Assembly (NCBI RefSeq): GCF_900100545.1
Contig: NZ_FNDP01000005.1
Location: 62,001 to 126,000, forward strand
Origin: Pseudobutyrivibrio sp. 49
Lineage (GTDB): Bacteria; Bacillota; Clostridia; Lachnospirales; Lachnospiraceae
Length of the DNA: 64,000 bases
Reading direction: 5' to 3'
Position numbers and translations under genes: made by a program. The notes under the pieces were generated by a model. That model had not been told where the DNA came from and ran no database searches. It saw nothing but the letters and a program-made list of their open reading frames with translations. Below are positions 15,429 through 25,600 of the stretch, piece after piece; position 1 is the stretch's first letter; each line of letters opens with the position of its first letter.

Positions 15429-15864
15429 TTTGACTATCCCCCTTTACATATTTTTGTTTTTTATATTCTTTAGTTTTATATTTATTAGTATTATATTGTT
15501 GGTGTTTTTCCGTATGCGGTTTATCCGTGGACGGATTTACCGCTGACGGATTTTCCACTTGCGGTACAACTGCTGGTATTTCATTGACTTCCACAATCAA
15601 GTCTCCAAAAACTCCATTTTCATTACGAGCCTGATATCTTCTAAGATATCCCATCTCTTCGAGTTTCCTGAGACCTGTTTTAATCTTATCCTTACCGTCT
15701 GGTAGTATCGCAACTAAACCATTTATTGAAAAATCCCAATTGTCAGGAAGCCCCAACAAAGTTACCAATAAACCTCTTTCCTTTAGTGGCAATTCTTTAT
15801 CCCTTAATATTCCATTACTCACCATCGTGAAATTGCCTTGAGTCTTATTCTTTAAAACTGGCAA
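15337..15864 (-). CDS. replication-initiator-like winged-helix protein
   Basis: A 175-residue protein with an N-terminal helix-turn-helix domain of the replication-initiator/phage O type: FTMVSNGILRDKELPLKERG, then LLVTLLGLPDNWDFSINGL and a winged part, GLRKLEEMGYLRRYQAR. The C-terminal third is a low-complexity basic, Asn/Lys-rich tail. The start is TTG at 15864, right after the integrase stop, with GGGGGAATC upstream. Together with the DnaC-like ATPase it would form a small autonomous replication module for the excised circle. Confidence 0.7.
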   Translation of the reverse strand: MPVLKNKTQGNFTMVSNGILRDKELPLKERGLLVTLLGLPDNWDFSINGLVAILPDGKDKIKTGLRKLEEMGYLRRYQARNENGVFGDLIVEVNEIPAVVPQVENPSAVNPSTDKPHTEKHQQYNTNKYKTKEYKKQKYVKGDSQNGNSKSYGTGVNGSKRESSWTKSEIDLYGF

Positions 15865-16935
15865 TTACTGATTCCCCCTTTCACTCTGAAGATTATCTAG
15901 TAATGAAGCAACCTTTCGCTGTTCACTAGGATAAAGATGACCATAAGTATTTAATGTTACTTTTATATCCTTATGACCTAATCTTTCTTTTATTATCAAT
16001 GGCTGTACGCCTTGATGAATTAAATATGCACAATGACTGTGTCGCAGATCATGAACTCTGATATTCTTAACCCCTGCTTTTTGAATATGCCTTTTCATTA
16101 ACATCTGTAAGGCTCTATCACTTATTGCAAACAATCTTTCATCACTAGGGAACCGATATAGTTTTTCAAGATAGCTTTGTATCTCCTTTACCAAGAATGT
16201 TGGCAAGTCTATTGTTCGTATCGAGTTCTTTGTCTTCGGACTTGTAATGATATCCTCACCTTCAAGCCTGTAGAACGTCTTATTAATGTTAAGCTTCTGT
16301 AACGCTAAATCAATGTCATTCATTGTCAACGCTAAGAGCTCACCCTCTCTTATTCCTGTCCAAAATAGAATCTCAAACATCAAATGATGCATTGAACCAA
16401 TTTCAAATGTATCTATGAATTTTGAGTATTCTTCTATTGTCCAGAAATTTAAACTTCTATCATCTGAGTTCCCCATCTTCTTAACTCGTTTACACGGATT
16501 ATCTTTCAACCCATATATTCTTTCAGCATGTGTAAACAATGCCGTTAATTGATTCTGTAGCATCCTTAGATACGATGCAGAGAAGTTATTGCTTGATTGA
16601 ACCTCATTTTGCCAAGCAATGATATCAGCTGCTGTTATTTCATTCATTGGCTTCTCTCCAAAGAATGGAATAAGATAAGCCTGAATCATATACTCCTTAT
16701 TCTTTTTTGACCTAACCTTGAGTTCATTTGCCTTGTCACTAAAGTAGATTGTTACAAAGTTCTTTAGTTTCATTGACATATCCGCTCTAGCCGCTAGTTT
16801 AAATTCAGCTTCATAATCTAGTGCTTGTTTCTTTGTTTTGAATTTTCGCTTGTGTTTTCTTTTATTGGCACCTGTCCAATCTGTGTAATGAAAGGAACTG
16901 GACCAAGTACCATCTTTCTCTTTGTATGCTGGCAT
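15865..16935 (-). CDS. int: tyrosine site-specific integrase
   Basis: A 356-residue tyrosine recombinase. Residues 1-60 are an arm-binding AP2-like domain (KEKDGTWSSSFHYTDWTGAN with a basic stretch), then a SAM-like core-binding domain at about 65-160. The catalytic domain shows the first Arg in FWTGIREGELLAL, HDLRHSHCAYLIHQG, the GH of RLGHKDIK, and Tyr in TLNTYGHLY. All catalytic positions seen are intact. It is the gene that should recombine the 50-bp tuf core. It follows the excisionase-like gene by 11 bases. Confidence 0.93.
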   Translation of the reverse strand: MPAYKEKDGTWSSSFHYTDWTGANKRKHKRKFKTKKQALDYEAEFKLAARADMSMKLKNFVTIYFSDKANELKVRSKKNKEYMIQAYLIPFFGEKPMNEITAADIIAWQNEVQSSNNFSASYLRMLQNQLTALFTHAERIYGLKDNPCKRVKKMGNSDDRSLNFWTIEEYSKFIDTFEIGSMHHLMFEILFWTGIREGELLALTMNDIDLALQKLNINKTFYRLEGEDIITSPKTKNSIRTIDLPTFLVKEIQSYLEKLYRFPSDERLFAISDRALQMLMKRHIQKAGVKNIRVHDLRHSHCAYLIHQGVQPLIIKERLGHKDIKVTLNTYGHLYPSEQRKVASLLDNLQSERGNQ

Positions 16936-16946
16936 CCAAACCTCCT

Positions 16947-17144
16947 TTACATTGCTATTACTTCGGTCTTATAACCGTAGAATTTTGTTTCCCAATAAGC
17001 TTTAGGTACCTTACCAGAAACTACTATAAAACCTTTATTTGCTAACTCATCATTCAAAGTTCTGATAATCTTATACGCATGACCTCTAGATACTCCAAGC
17101 TCTTTTGAAACTTCATCTACACCAATCATGTAATTAGATTTCAT
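16947..17144 (-). CDS. excisionase-like helix-turn-helix protein
   Basis: A 65-residue DNA-binding protein: YMIGVDEVSKELGVSRGHAY is a helix-turn-helix, followed by KIIRTLNDELANKGFIVVSG. Size, motif and position just upstream of int are those of excisionases of Gram-positive integrative elements. AAGGAGG lies nine bases before the ATG. Control is probably by the divergent repressor at 17342 through the palindromes at 17160-17254. A role as an int regulator rather than an excisionase is possible. Confidence 0.75.
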   Translation of the reverse strand: MKSNYMIGVDEVSKELGVSRGHAYKIIRTLNDELANKGFIVVSGKVPKAYWETKFYGYKTEVIAM

Positions 17145-17159
17145 TCATTTCGCCCTCCT

Positions 17160-17254
17160 TATTAAATATTTAATATCGATATTAGTTTTCTTGTATTTAA
17201 TCATATTATTTGTATTTTAATATGTCAATACCTAAATATTAAATTTTTAATATT
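17160..17254. promoter_or_regulatory. palindromic operators between xis and repressor
   Basis: A 197-bp, very A/T-rich divergent region. TATTAAATATTTAATA (17160-17175) is a 16-bp perfect palindrome just upstream of the xis ribosome-binding site. AATATTAAA-TT-TTTAATATT (17235-17254) is a perfect 9-bp inverted repeat on the repressor side, and partial copies of TATTAAA follow to 17275. They are probable operators of the divergent XRE repressor. The promoters themselves are not clear. Confidence 0.55.
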
Positions 17255-17341
17255 TTATATTTAATAATATTAAAATTTAAATTACTGTGCTAAAATATCA
17301 ATTAGCAAATAGTTAATGAAGATTATGAAGGGATTATTGCT

Positions 17342-17842
17342 ATGAGAATTTCACATTATTTAGAAATTAATCAAAAGATGAAGGCATTACGGCAAAATGC
17401 CAATATATCTCAAAAGGATATGGCCGCTAAGCTGGAGCTTTCAGTTCCAAGCTATTCAAATTATGAAAATGGCTATAGTGAGCCTCCAATGGAGATAATT
17501 GAATCATTTTGTGAGATTATAGGAATAACTATAGATTCATTCTTTGGTTTCAATACACCTACTAAACCTAATTCACAAATCAGTACATACGCAGATTTGT
17601 TACTTGTTCTTAATAAGATGAAATCAAAAGAAATCCCTATAGATATACATGTTGGTGTAAATAAAGAAACACAGACTCTCACTTCTACTCTTACAATAGA
17701 GAGTCCTCAGGTAGCTTCTCTTTTAAATGGCTGGAAAGACTTAGATGATAAGTTAGCAAGAGATGCTATAGATTCAGATGAATATAATATCTGGTTCGAA
17801 GATTTATTACATACATTCAGAGTTCCAATTGAAAATAATTAA
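17342..17842 (+). CDS. XRE-family repressor of the element
   Basis: A 166-residue regulator. Residues 10-65 form an XRE/Cro helix-turn-helix (LRQNANISQKDMAAKLELSV, then SYSNYENGYSEPPMEIIESF). The remainder is helical and not recognised. It is transcribed away from xis/int, the layout of an immunity or maintenance repressor that holds excision genes off. No RecA-type autocleavage or metallopeptidase motif is visible, so induction may use an unlinked antirepressor. A strong terminator follows directly. Confidence 0.82.
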   Translation: MRISHYLEINQKMKALRQNANISQKDMAAKLELSVPSYSNYENGYSEPPMEIIESFCEIIGITIDSFFGFNTPTKPNSQISTYADLLLVLNKMKSKEIPIDIHVGVNKETQTLTSTLTIESPQVASLLNGWKDLDDKLARDAIDSDEYNIWFEDLLHTFRVPIENN

Positions 17843-17848
17843 TATTTT

Positions 17849-17882
17849 AAGCACATTCTTTATATCTAGAATGTGCTTTTTT
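17849..17882 (+). terminator. terminator of the repressor gene
   Basis: AAGCACATTCT and AGAATGTGCTT form an 11-bp perfect stem around an eight-base loop, followed by TTTTTT. Confidence 0.9.
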
Positions 17883-17920
17883 GGTACCTTTATAGGCAAA
17901 AAAGGTACCAAAAAGGTACC
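17883..17920. repeat. candidate integrase arm sites, right end
   Basis: GGTACC occurs at 17883, 17904 and 17915. The last two are 11 bp apart, each followed by AA, mirroring the 11-bp-spaced pair at 7461/7472. They lie about 116 bp from the right core, close to the 104-131 bp seen on the left. Confidence 0.55.
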
Positions 17921-17962
17921 AAGCACTTATTTTATGATTGCTATTTAATATATTTTTGCATT

Positions 17963-17996
17963 AAAAAAGGCTCCCGAGGAAATCCTCGGAAGCCTT
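17963..17996 (-). terminator. tuf terminator supplied by the element
   Basis: Minus strand AAGGCTTCCGAGGA, a short loop and TCCTCGGGAGCCTT, then TTTTTT. It stands 36 bases after the tuf stop. Because the exact core repeat ends at the tuf stop region, this terminator lies on the element side of the crossover and so was brought in with the element. It differs from the native copy at 7235-7266 by paired changes that keep the stem. Confidence 0.85.
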
Positions 17997-18031
17997 GATT
18001 TTACTATTTGGGTTGGGCTGTTCGATCGAAA

Positions 18032-19219
18032 TTATTCGATGATTGTAGCAACACGACCAGAACCTACTGTTCTACCACCCTCACGGATAGCGAATGTAAG
18101 ACCCTGCTCCATAGCGATTGGGTGGATGAGCTCGATTGTCATCTCTACGTTATCGCCAGGCATGCACATCTCTGTACCTGCTGGAAGCTCGCAAACACCT
18201 GTAACGTCTGTTGTTCTGAAGTAGAACTGTGGACGATAGTTGTTGAAGAATGGAGTATGACGACCACCTTCATCCTTTGTAAGAACGTAAACCTGAGCTG
18301 TGAACTTTGTGTGGCATGTTACAGTACCTGGCTTAGCAAGTACCTGTCCACGCTGGATCTGGTCACGGTTAACACCACGAAGAAGTGCACCGATGTTATC
18401 ACCAGCCTGAGCCTCGTCAAGAAGCTTACGGAACATCTCGATACCAGTTACAACAGTCTTCTGTGTATCTTCCTTGATACCGATGATTTCAAGCTCGTCG
18501 TTAAGGTGAAGAACACCACGCTCTACTCTACCTGTAGCAACAGTACCACGACCTGTGATTGTGAATACGTCCTCTACTGGCATAAGGAATGGCTTGTCTG
18601 TCTCACGCTGTGGATCTGGAATGTAAGAATCTACAGTGTCCATGAGCTCCATGATCTTGTCGCCCCACTCACCGTTTGGATCCTCAAGAGCCTTAAGAGC
18701 TGATCCCTTAACGATTGGGCAATCGTTGAAGTCATACTCCTCAAGCTGCTCTGTAACTTCCATCTCTACGAGCTCGATAAGCTCCTCATCATCAACCATA
18801 TCACACTTGTTAAGGAATACAACGATGTAAGGTACACCTACCTGACGAGAAAGAAGGATGTGCTCCTTTGTCTGAGCCATAACACCGTCAGTTGCAGCAA
18901 CTACAAGGATAGCGCCGTCCATCTGAGCAGCACCTGTGATCATGTTCTTTACATAATCAGCATGGCCTGGGCAGTCAACGTGTGCATAGTGTCTCTTCTC
19001 TGTCTGATACTCAACGTGAGCTGTAGAGATTGTGATACCTCTTTCTCTCTCCTCTGGAGCCTTATCGATGTTCTCGAAATCTACCTTTGCGTTACCAGAT
19101 ACACGCTCAGCAAGTACCTTTGTGATAGCTGCTGTAAGAGTTGTTTTACCGTGATCTACGTGTCCGATAGTACCGATGTTACAATGTGGTTTGGTTCTGT
19201 CAAAATGCTCTTTTGCCAT
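18032..19219 (-). CDS. tuf: elongation factor Tu
   Basis: EF-Tu, 395 residues, full length. It delivers aminoacyl-tRNA to the ribosome as a GTP complex. GTPase motifs are GHVDHGKT (residues about 18-25), DCPGH (80-84) and NKCD (135-138). It is the last gene of the str operon, 117 bases after fusA. Its final 17 codons lie within the right-hand copy of the 50-bp att repeat, so the encoded C-terminus is restored by the integrated element. The ribosome-binding site AAGGAGG precedes the ATG. Confidence 0.97.
   Translation of the reverse strand: MAKEHFDRTKPHCNIGTIGHVDHGKTTLTAAITKVLAERVSGNAKVDFENIDKAPEERERGITISTAHVEYQTEKRHYAHVDCPGHADYVKNMITGAAQMDGAILVVAATDGVMAQTKEHILLSRQVGVPYIVVFLNKCDMVDDEELIELVEMEVTEQLEEYDFNDCPIVKGSALKALEDPNGEWGDKIMELMDTVDSYIPDPQRETDKPFLMPVEDVFTITGRGTVATGRVERGVLHLNDELEIIGIKEDTQKTVVTGIEMFRKLLDEAQAGDNIGALLRGVNRDQIQRGQVLAKPGTVTCHTKFTAQVYVLTKDEGGRHTPFFNNYRPQFYFRTTDVTGVCELPAGTEMCMPGDNVEMTIELIHPIAMEQGLTFAIREGGRTVGSGRVATIIE
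18036..18085 (-). repeat. attR: tuf 3' end core
   Basis: The 50 bp identical to 7308-7357, inside the last codons of intact tuf. Homology with the left copy continues more weakly through the stop, TTGGGTTGGGCTGTTCG and the terminator, while upstream of 18086 it ends abruptly. Confidence 0.85.
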
Positions 19220-19336
19220 TTTTAAAAATCCTCCTTAAGATAATGCCCTTCAATGGGCTGTTTAGTTCTAAACTCTCGATATTTCCGATTATAATGGAAA
19301 TATCGAGATTTTTCAACTATCTAGTATTTTTCTAAA

Positions 19337-21454
19337 TTATTTAGCGTGATTAGAGATAATCTGCTCCTGAACGTTCTTTGGAACTGCCTCATACTTCTCG
19401 AAGAACATTGAGTAGTTACCACGACCCTGAGTAGATGAACGAAGCTCTGTAGAGTATCCGAACATCTCTGCAAGTGGAACAAGTGCTCTAACGATCTTTC
19501 CGCCGCCAAGATCATCCATAGACTGGATCTGACCTCTCTTAGCGTTAAGAGATCCGATTACATCACCCATGTACTCCTCTGGCATAGTAACTTCAACCTT
19601 CATGATAGGCTCAAGAAGAACTGGAGCTGCCTTAGCCATAGCTTCCTTGAAGCACATTGAACCAGCAATGTGGAATGCCATTTCTGATGAATCGACTTCA
19701 TGGTAAGAACCATCGTAAACGTCTGCTTCTACACCAAGAACAGGGAATCCGCAAAGGATACCAGCCTTAGCTGCTTCCTCAATACCCTCACCAACAGATG
19801 GGATGTATTCCTTAGGAATAGCACCACCAACTACTGAAGACTTAAATCTGAATGTCTCCTCAGCGTTAGCATCCATTGGAGTAAATCTAACCTTACAGTG
19901 ACCGTACTGTCCACGACCACCTGACTGCTTAGCATACTTGTATTCCTGATCAACAGGCTTTGTAAATGTTTCCTTGTATGCAACCTGAGGTGCACCAACG
20001 TTAGCCTCAACCTTGAACTCTCTAAGAAGACGATCAACAATGATTTCAAGGTGAAGCTCACCCATACCAGCGATGATTGTCTGGCCTGTCTCCTGGTCAG
20101 TATGCTGACGGAATGTTGGATCCTCTTCAGCAAGCTTTGCAAGAGCCTCGCCCATCTTCTGCTGTCCAGCCTTAGTCTTAGGCTCGATAGCAAGCTCGAT
20201 AACTGGCTCAGGGAATTCCATAGACTCGAGGATTACTGGGTGCTGCTCGTCGCAGATTGTATCACCAGTTGTTGTAACCTTAAGACCTACAACAGCTGCG
20301 ATATCACCAGAGTAAACCTTGTCTAACTCTGTACGCTTGTTAGCGTGCATCTGAAGAATACGACCTACACGCTCCTTCTTATCCTTTGTAGCGTTAAGGC
20401 AGTATGAACCTGAGTTCAATGTACCTGAATATACACGGATGAAAGCGAGCTTTCCAACGAATGGATCAGCCATAATCTTGAATGCTAAAGCTGCGAATGG
20501 CTCATCATCTGATGAGTGCTTCTCAACTGGGTTGCCATCCATATCTACACCCTGGATAGCTGGTACGTCTGTAGGAGCTGGCATGAACTCAAGGATTGCA
20601 TCAAGAAGCTTCTGAACACCCTTGTTTCTATAAGCAGATCCACAGCATACTGGGATAGCCTTACACTCGCAAGTACCCTTACGAAGTGCTGCCTTAAGAG
20701 CATCTACAGATGGCTCTTCGCCCTCAAGATACTCCATCATAAGATCATCATCTAACTCACAGATCTTCTCAACAAGCTCTGTGTGATAAAGCTCAGCATC
20801 CTCTGCCATATCAGCTGGGATGTCTGTGATAGAAATATCATCACCCTTATCATCGTTATAGATGTATGCCTTCATCTCGAAAAGATCGATGATTCCCTTG
20901 AAATCATCTTCCTTACCGATTGGAAGCTGAAGAACGATAGCGTTCTTCTTAAGTCTGTCACGGATCTGATCAACAGCTCCGTAGAAGTTTGCACCAAGGA
21001 TATCCATCTTATTGATGAAAGCCATTCTTGGTACGTTATATGTGTCAGCCTGTCTCCAAACATTCTCTGACTGTGGCTCAACGCCACCCTTTGCACAGAA
21101 GACACCAACGGCGCCATCAAGTACACGAAGGGAACGCTCAACCTCAACAGTGAAATCTACGTGGCCTGGTGTATCAATGATATTGATACGGTGCTCAAGA
21201 GCACCCTTCTTAGGCTTGCAGTTTTCCTGCTCAGTCCAGTGACATGTTGTAGCAGCTGAAGTGATTGTGATACCTCTCTCAGCTTCCTGCTCCATCCAGT
21301 CCATGGTTGCAGTACCTTCGTGAGTATCACCAATCTTGTAGTTTACACCAGTATAGTAAAGAATACGCTCTGTAAGTGTAGTCTTTCCGGCATCGATATG
21401 AGCCATAATACCAATATTTCTGGTACGCTCAAGTGGATATTCTCTTCCTGCCAC
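19337..21454 (-). CDS. fusA: elongation factor G
   Basis: EF-G, 705 residues, the GTPase that drives ribosomal translocation. Motifs: AHIDAGKTT (P-loop near residue 18), [20 protein letters not shown] (near 88) and NKMD (near 142). Domain II and the C-terminal domains IV-V follow ([26 protein letters not shown]). The length is normal. It lies 15 bases downstream of rpsG, in the str operon. No duplication or truncation is seen. Confidence 0.97.
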   Translation of the reverse strand: MAGREYPLERTRNIGIMAHIDAGKTTLTERILYYTGVNYKIGDTHEGTATMDWMEQEAERGITITSAATTCHWTEQENCKPKKGALEHRINIIDTPGHVDFTVEVERSLRVLDGAVGVFCAKGGVEPQSENVWRQADTYNVPRMAFINKMDILGANFYGAVDQIRDRLKKNAIVLQLPIGKEDDFKGIIDLFEMKAYIYNDDKGDDISITDIPADMAEDAELYHTELVEKICELDDDLMMEYLEGEEPSVDALKAALRKGTCECKAIPVCCGSAYRNKGVQKLLDAILEFMPAPTDVPAIQGVDMDGNPVEKHSSDDEPFAALAFKIMADPFVGKLAFIRVYSGTLNSGSYCLNATKDKKERVGRILQMHANKRTELDKVYSGDIAAVVGLKVTTTGDTICDEQHPVILESMEFPEPVIELAIEPKTKAGQQKMGEALAKLAEEDPTFRQHTDQETGQTIIAGMGELHLEIIVDRLLREFKVEANVGAPQVAYKETFTKPVDQEYKYAKQSGGRGQYGHCKVRFTPMDANAEETFRFKSSVVGGAIPKEYIPSVGEGIEEAAKAGILCGFPVLGVEADVYDGSYHEVDSSEMAFHIAGSMCFKEAMAKAAPVLLEPIMKVEVTMPEEYMGDVIGSLNAKRGQIQSMDDLGGGKIVRALVPLAEMFGYSTELRSSTQGRGNYSMFFEKYEAVPKNVQEQIISNHAK

Positions 21455-21469
21455 TGTTCGTCCCTCCTA

Positions 21470-21940
21470 TTAGAATCTGTAATGAGCAAATGCCTTATTA
21501 GCTTCTGCCATTCTATGCATTTCTTCTTTTCTCTTAACAGCTGAACCTGTGTTGCCAGCTGCATCCATGATCTCGTTTGCAAGACGCTCTTCCATTGTCT
21601 TCTCAGTACGTGAACGTGAGAACATTGTGAGCCATCTAAGGCCAAGGGCCTGACGACGATCTGGTCTTACTTCGATAGGTACCTGATATGTAGCACCACC
21701 GATACGTCTAGCCTTTACCTCAAGTACAGGCATAACGTTGTTCATAGCTTCTTCGAAAACCTCAAGTGCAGGCTTTCCAGTCTTTTCTGCGACTCTGTCA
21801 AATGCACCATATACAATCTTCTGAGCTACACCCTTCTTACCATCAAGCATGATGTTGTTGATAAGCTTTGTAACTACCTTGCTGTTGTATATAGGATCTG
21901 CCAAAACGTCTCTCTTTTGAGTATGTCCTTTTCTTGGCAC
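21470..21940 (-). CDS. rpsG: 30S ribosomal protein S7
   Basis: Ribosomal protein S7, 156 residues, full length, which organises the head of the 30S subunit and the E site. [20 protein letters not shown] is the typical start and [20 protein letters not shown] the typical central segment. It lies between rpsL and fusA. The 144-base gap to rpsL upstream has no terminator. Confidence 0.97.
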   Translation of the reverse strand: MPRKGHTQKRDVLADPIYNSKVVTKLINNIMLDGKKGVAQKIVYGAFDRVAEKTGKPALEVFEEAMNNVMPVLEVKARRIGGATYQVPIEVRPDRRQALGLRWLTMFSRSRTEKTMEERLANEIMDAAGNTGSAVKRKEEMHRMAEANKAFAHYRF

Positions 21941-22084
21941 GATACTTCCCTCCTTAACTAAAATTTGTTAGATCAACGGTACTCACATTTAATTACTATG
22001 TGTCCATGCAGTATTTATTTCTAAGTAAAATAGATACAACATTAACCAAAGTGAATGTGAATTACAACTAAATTATCCTAAGAT

Positions 22085-22504
22085 TTATTTTGCGTCCTTA
22101 GGTCTCTTAGCGCCGTACTTTGAACGTCCCTGCTTGCGGTTAGCAACGCCGGCTGTATCAAGTGTACCTCTGATTACGTGATAACGTGTACCTGGTAAAT
22201 CCTTAACACGACCACCACGAATCAAAACAACGCTATGCTCCTGAAGATTGTGACCCTCGCCTGGAATGTATGAAGTTACTTCGATTCCGTTTGAAAGACG
22301 AACTCTGGCAATCTTTCTAAGAGCTGAGTTAGGCTTCTTAGGTGTAGCTGTCTTAACAGCTGTACATACACCACGCTTCTGTGGTGAAGAAGTGTTTGTA
22401 GGCTTCTTCTGAAGAGAGTTATAACCTCTCTGAAGTGCTGGTGCTGTAGACTTCTTTACAGATGTCTGACGACCTTTTCTAACTAGCTGGTTGAATGTTG
22501 GCAT
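22085..22504 (-). CDS. rpsL: 30S ribosomal protein S12
   Basis: Ribosomal protein S12, 139 residues, of the decoding centre. The streptomycin region reads [20 protein letters not shown] with both lysines, and [20 protein letters not shown] holds the conserved PxxRY-type loop, so the sequence is wild type at the usual resistance positions. It begins the str segment after the rpoC terminator at 22621-22650. Confidence 0.97.
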   Translation of the reverse strand: MPTFNQLVRKGRQTSVKKSTAPALQRGYNSLQKKPTNTSSPQKRGVCTAVKTATPKKPNSALRKIARVRLSNGIEVTSYIPGEGHNLQEHSVVLIRGGRVKDLPGTRYHVIRGTLDTAGVANRKQGRSKYGAKRPKDAK

Positions 22505-22620
22505 TCTTTTTACCTCCTAATTTATTTCTTCGCATGCTTAAATATAGGCATAGTTATCCTATTAGCGCATGCTAGAACATTATATTTCCTTAAAATCATA
22601 ATGTCAACCCTAAAAATGTG

Positions 22621-22650
22621 AAAAAACTAGGGTCATTTCTGACCCTAGTC
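22621..22650 (-). terminator. terminator between rpoC and rpsL
   Basis: Minus strand ACTAGGGTCA, loop GAAA, TGACCCTAGT, then TTTTTT. It separates the rpoBC and str transcription units, so rpsL may have its own promoter in 22505-22620, where none is obvious. Confidence 0.88.
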
Positions 22651-22677
22651 CATCAATTTCAATATAAAATTTCGAGA

Positions 22678-25600
22678 TTACTCTTCAATTTCTACTAACT
22701 CATCTGATACTAATTCATCAGACTCACCAGTCATATCTTCAAAATCCTCTGGAATCTCAACATTAGCTAAATCGTTGTCTGTTGAAAGAGGGATATTAGA
22801 GTATCTCTTCATACCTGTACCAGCAGGAATTAAGCGACCGATGATAACGTTCTCTTTAAGACCGTTAAGTGGATCAACCTTACCCTTGATAGCTGCATCA
22901 GTAAGAACCTTTGTTGTCTCCTGGAATGAAGCTGCTGAAAGGAATGAGTTTGTAGCAAGTGCTGCCTTTGTGATACCAAGAAGCTCCTGTGTACCTGTTG
23001 CAATCTCCTTGCCCTCTGCTTCCATCTGCTCGTTTGCTTCCTCAAAATCAAGCCAATCAACAAGTGAACCTGGCATGAAGCCTGTATCACCTGCTTCGTC
23101 GATTCTGATTCTCTTAAGCATCTGACGGCAAAGTACTTCAATATGCTTATCGTTGATATCAACACCCTGTAAGCGGTATACACGCTGAACTTCACGGATG
23201 AGGTAATCCTGAACAGCTGCCTTACCCTTGATAGCAAGGATATCGTGTGGGTTTACAGAACCTTCTGTAAGCTCATCACCAGCCTCAAGCTCCTGACCTG
23301 AAAGAACCTTGATACGTGATCCGTAAGGGATGAGATATTTCTCAACATCGCCTGTAGAAGAGTTTGTTACAACAACTTCTCTCTTCTTTGTCTTAGAGTC
23401 CTCTTCAATAGTGACTGTACCAGCAATCTCTGTAATGATAGCAAGTCCCTTAGGCTTTCTAGCCTCGAAAAGCTCCTCTACACGAGGAAGACCCTGTGTA
23501 ATATCGTTACCAGCAACACCACCAGTATGGAATGTTCTCATGGTAAGCTGTGTACCTGGCTCACCGATTGACTGTGCAGCGATGATACCGATTGCTTCGC
23601 CGACCTGAACGGCACGACCTGAAGCCATGTTAGCACCATAACACTTAGCACAAACACCAACGTGTGAACGGCAGTTAAGTACGTTTCTAATCTTAACCTT
23701 CTTGATTGGCTCGCCCTTATCATCAACACCACGCTCAATGATTGCAGCTGCACGCTTAGGTGTAATCATGTGATTAGCCTTAACAATCATCTCGCCCTTA
23801 GCATCGTAGATAGAGTAGCAAGAGAATCTACCTGTAATACGGTCCTTAAGAGACTCAATCTCCTCACGACCATCCATGAATGCGTATACCCACATACCTG
23901 GAATCTCACGGTCTGTTCCAGCAACACAGTCTGACTCACGGATAATAAGCTCCTGAGCAACGTCAACCATTCGACGTGTCAAGTATCCAGAATCGGCTGT
24001 ACGAAGAGCTGTATCTGAAAGACCCTTACGAGCACCATGAGCTGACATGAAGTACTCAAGTACGTCAAGACCCTCACGGAAGTTAGACTTAATAGGAAGC
24101 TCGATAGTCTTACCTGTTGTATCAGCCATCAAACCACGCATACCTGCGAGCTGCTTGATCTGCTTTTCAGAACCACGGGCACCTGAGTCAGCCATCATGA
24201 AGATGTTGTTGTACTTATCAAGACCATCAAGAAGGTCTCTAGTAAGCTGATCATCAGTCTCTTTCCATGTATCTACAACTTCACGGTAACGCTCTTCCTC
24301 AGTAATAAGACCTCTCTTGTACTGACGAGTAATCTTATCAACTGTCTCTTCAGCCTGTGCAATAAGCTCTGGCTTCTGAGGTGGAACTGTCATATCTGAA
24401 ATTGAAACTGTCATGGCAGCAATTGTTGAGTAATGGTAACCCATAGCCTTGATATCATCAAGAACTTCTGCTGTCTTTGTAGCTCCATGTGTATTAATAA
24501 CTTTTTCAAGAATCTGCTTTAACTGCTTCTTACCAACGTGGAAGTCTACCTCAGGAACAAGCTCGTTCTCAGGATTTGTACGATCTACGTAACCAAGATC
24601 CTGTGGAATGATCTCGTTGAAGAGAAGTCTACCAAGTGTAGATGAAACTCTACCAGTTACAACTGTACCATCTGGACGTGTCTTAGATACGTTAACAGTG
24701 ATACGTGCATGCATTGTAAGAGCATCATTCTCGTAAGCAAGGATTGCTTCGTTAAGGTTCTTAAATGCCTTACCTTCACCAAGCTCTTCACGGCTATCGC
24801 CTACTGTAGTACCACGCTCCTGTGTAAGGTAGTAGATACCGAGTACCATATCCTGTGAAGGAACGGCAACAGGACCACCGTCTGAAGGCTTCAAGAGGTT
24901 GTTAGGTGAGAGAAGCATGAATCTACACTCAGCCTGTGCCTCCTGAGTAAGTGGAAGGTGAACAGCCATCTGGTCACCGTCGAAATCGGCGTTGAAAGCT
25001 GTACATACAAGTGGATGAAGCTTGATAGCTCTACCTTCTACAAGGATTGGCTCGAAAGCCTGAATACCAAGTCGGTGAAGTGTAGGAGCACGGTTAAGCA
25101 TAACTGGATGCTCTTTAATGACATCTTCAAGGATGTCCCAAACCTCTGGCTCAAACTTCTCAACCATCTTCTTAGCATATTTAATGTTGTGGGCCATGCC
25201 ATTACCAACGAGCTCCTTCATAACGAAAGGCTTGAAGAGCTCAAGTGCCATCTCCTTTGGAAGACCACACTGGTAAATCTTAAGTTCTGGTCCAACGACG
25301 ATAACTGAACGTCCTGAGTAGTCAACACGCTTACCAAGGAGGTTCTGTCTGAATCGTCCTGACTTACCCTTAAGCATGTCTGAAAGTGACTTAAGAGGTC
25401 TGTTACCAGGACCTGTAACAGGACGACCACGTCTACCGTTATCGATAAGAGCATCAACAGCTTCCTGAAGCATTCTCTTCTCGTTACGAACGATGATATC
25501 AGGAGCACCAAGCTCTAACAATCTACGGAGACGGTTATTTCTATTAATAATACGACGATATAAATCGTTCAAATCAGATGTAGCGAAACGGCCACCATCA

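Larger units (their letters stand above)
7308..18085. mobile_element. 10.7-kb integrative mobilizable element in the tuf 3' end
   Basis: A 50-bp perfect direct repeat of the tuf 3' end bounds a block with its own tyrosine integrase, excisionase-like gene, repressor, replication module, MobV relaxase and accessory genes. The offset between repeat copies is 10,728 bp. No coupling protein or type IV secretion gene is visible, so transfer would need a helper element. Tandem GGTACC repeats near both ends look like integrase arm sites. The integrated form leaves tuf intact and supplies a new terminator behind it. Apart from the IS66 scrap, the recombination and mobility genes look whole. Confidence 0.8.

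Noticed and set aside
18008-18703. A 231-codon plus-strand frame antisense to tuf
   Set aside because: Cys/Ser/Leu-rich shadow of the strongly biased tuf codons, as are similar frames opposite fusA and rpoBC.
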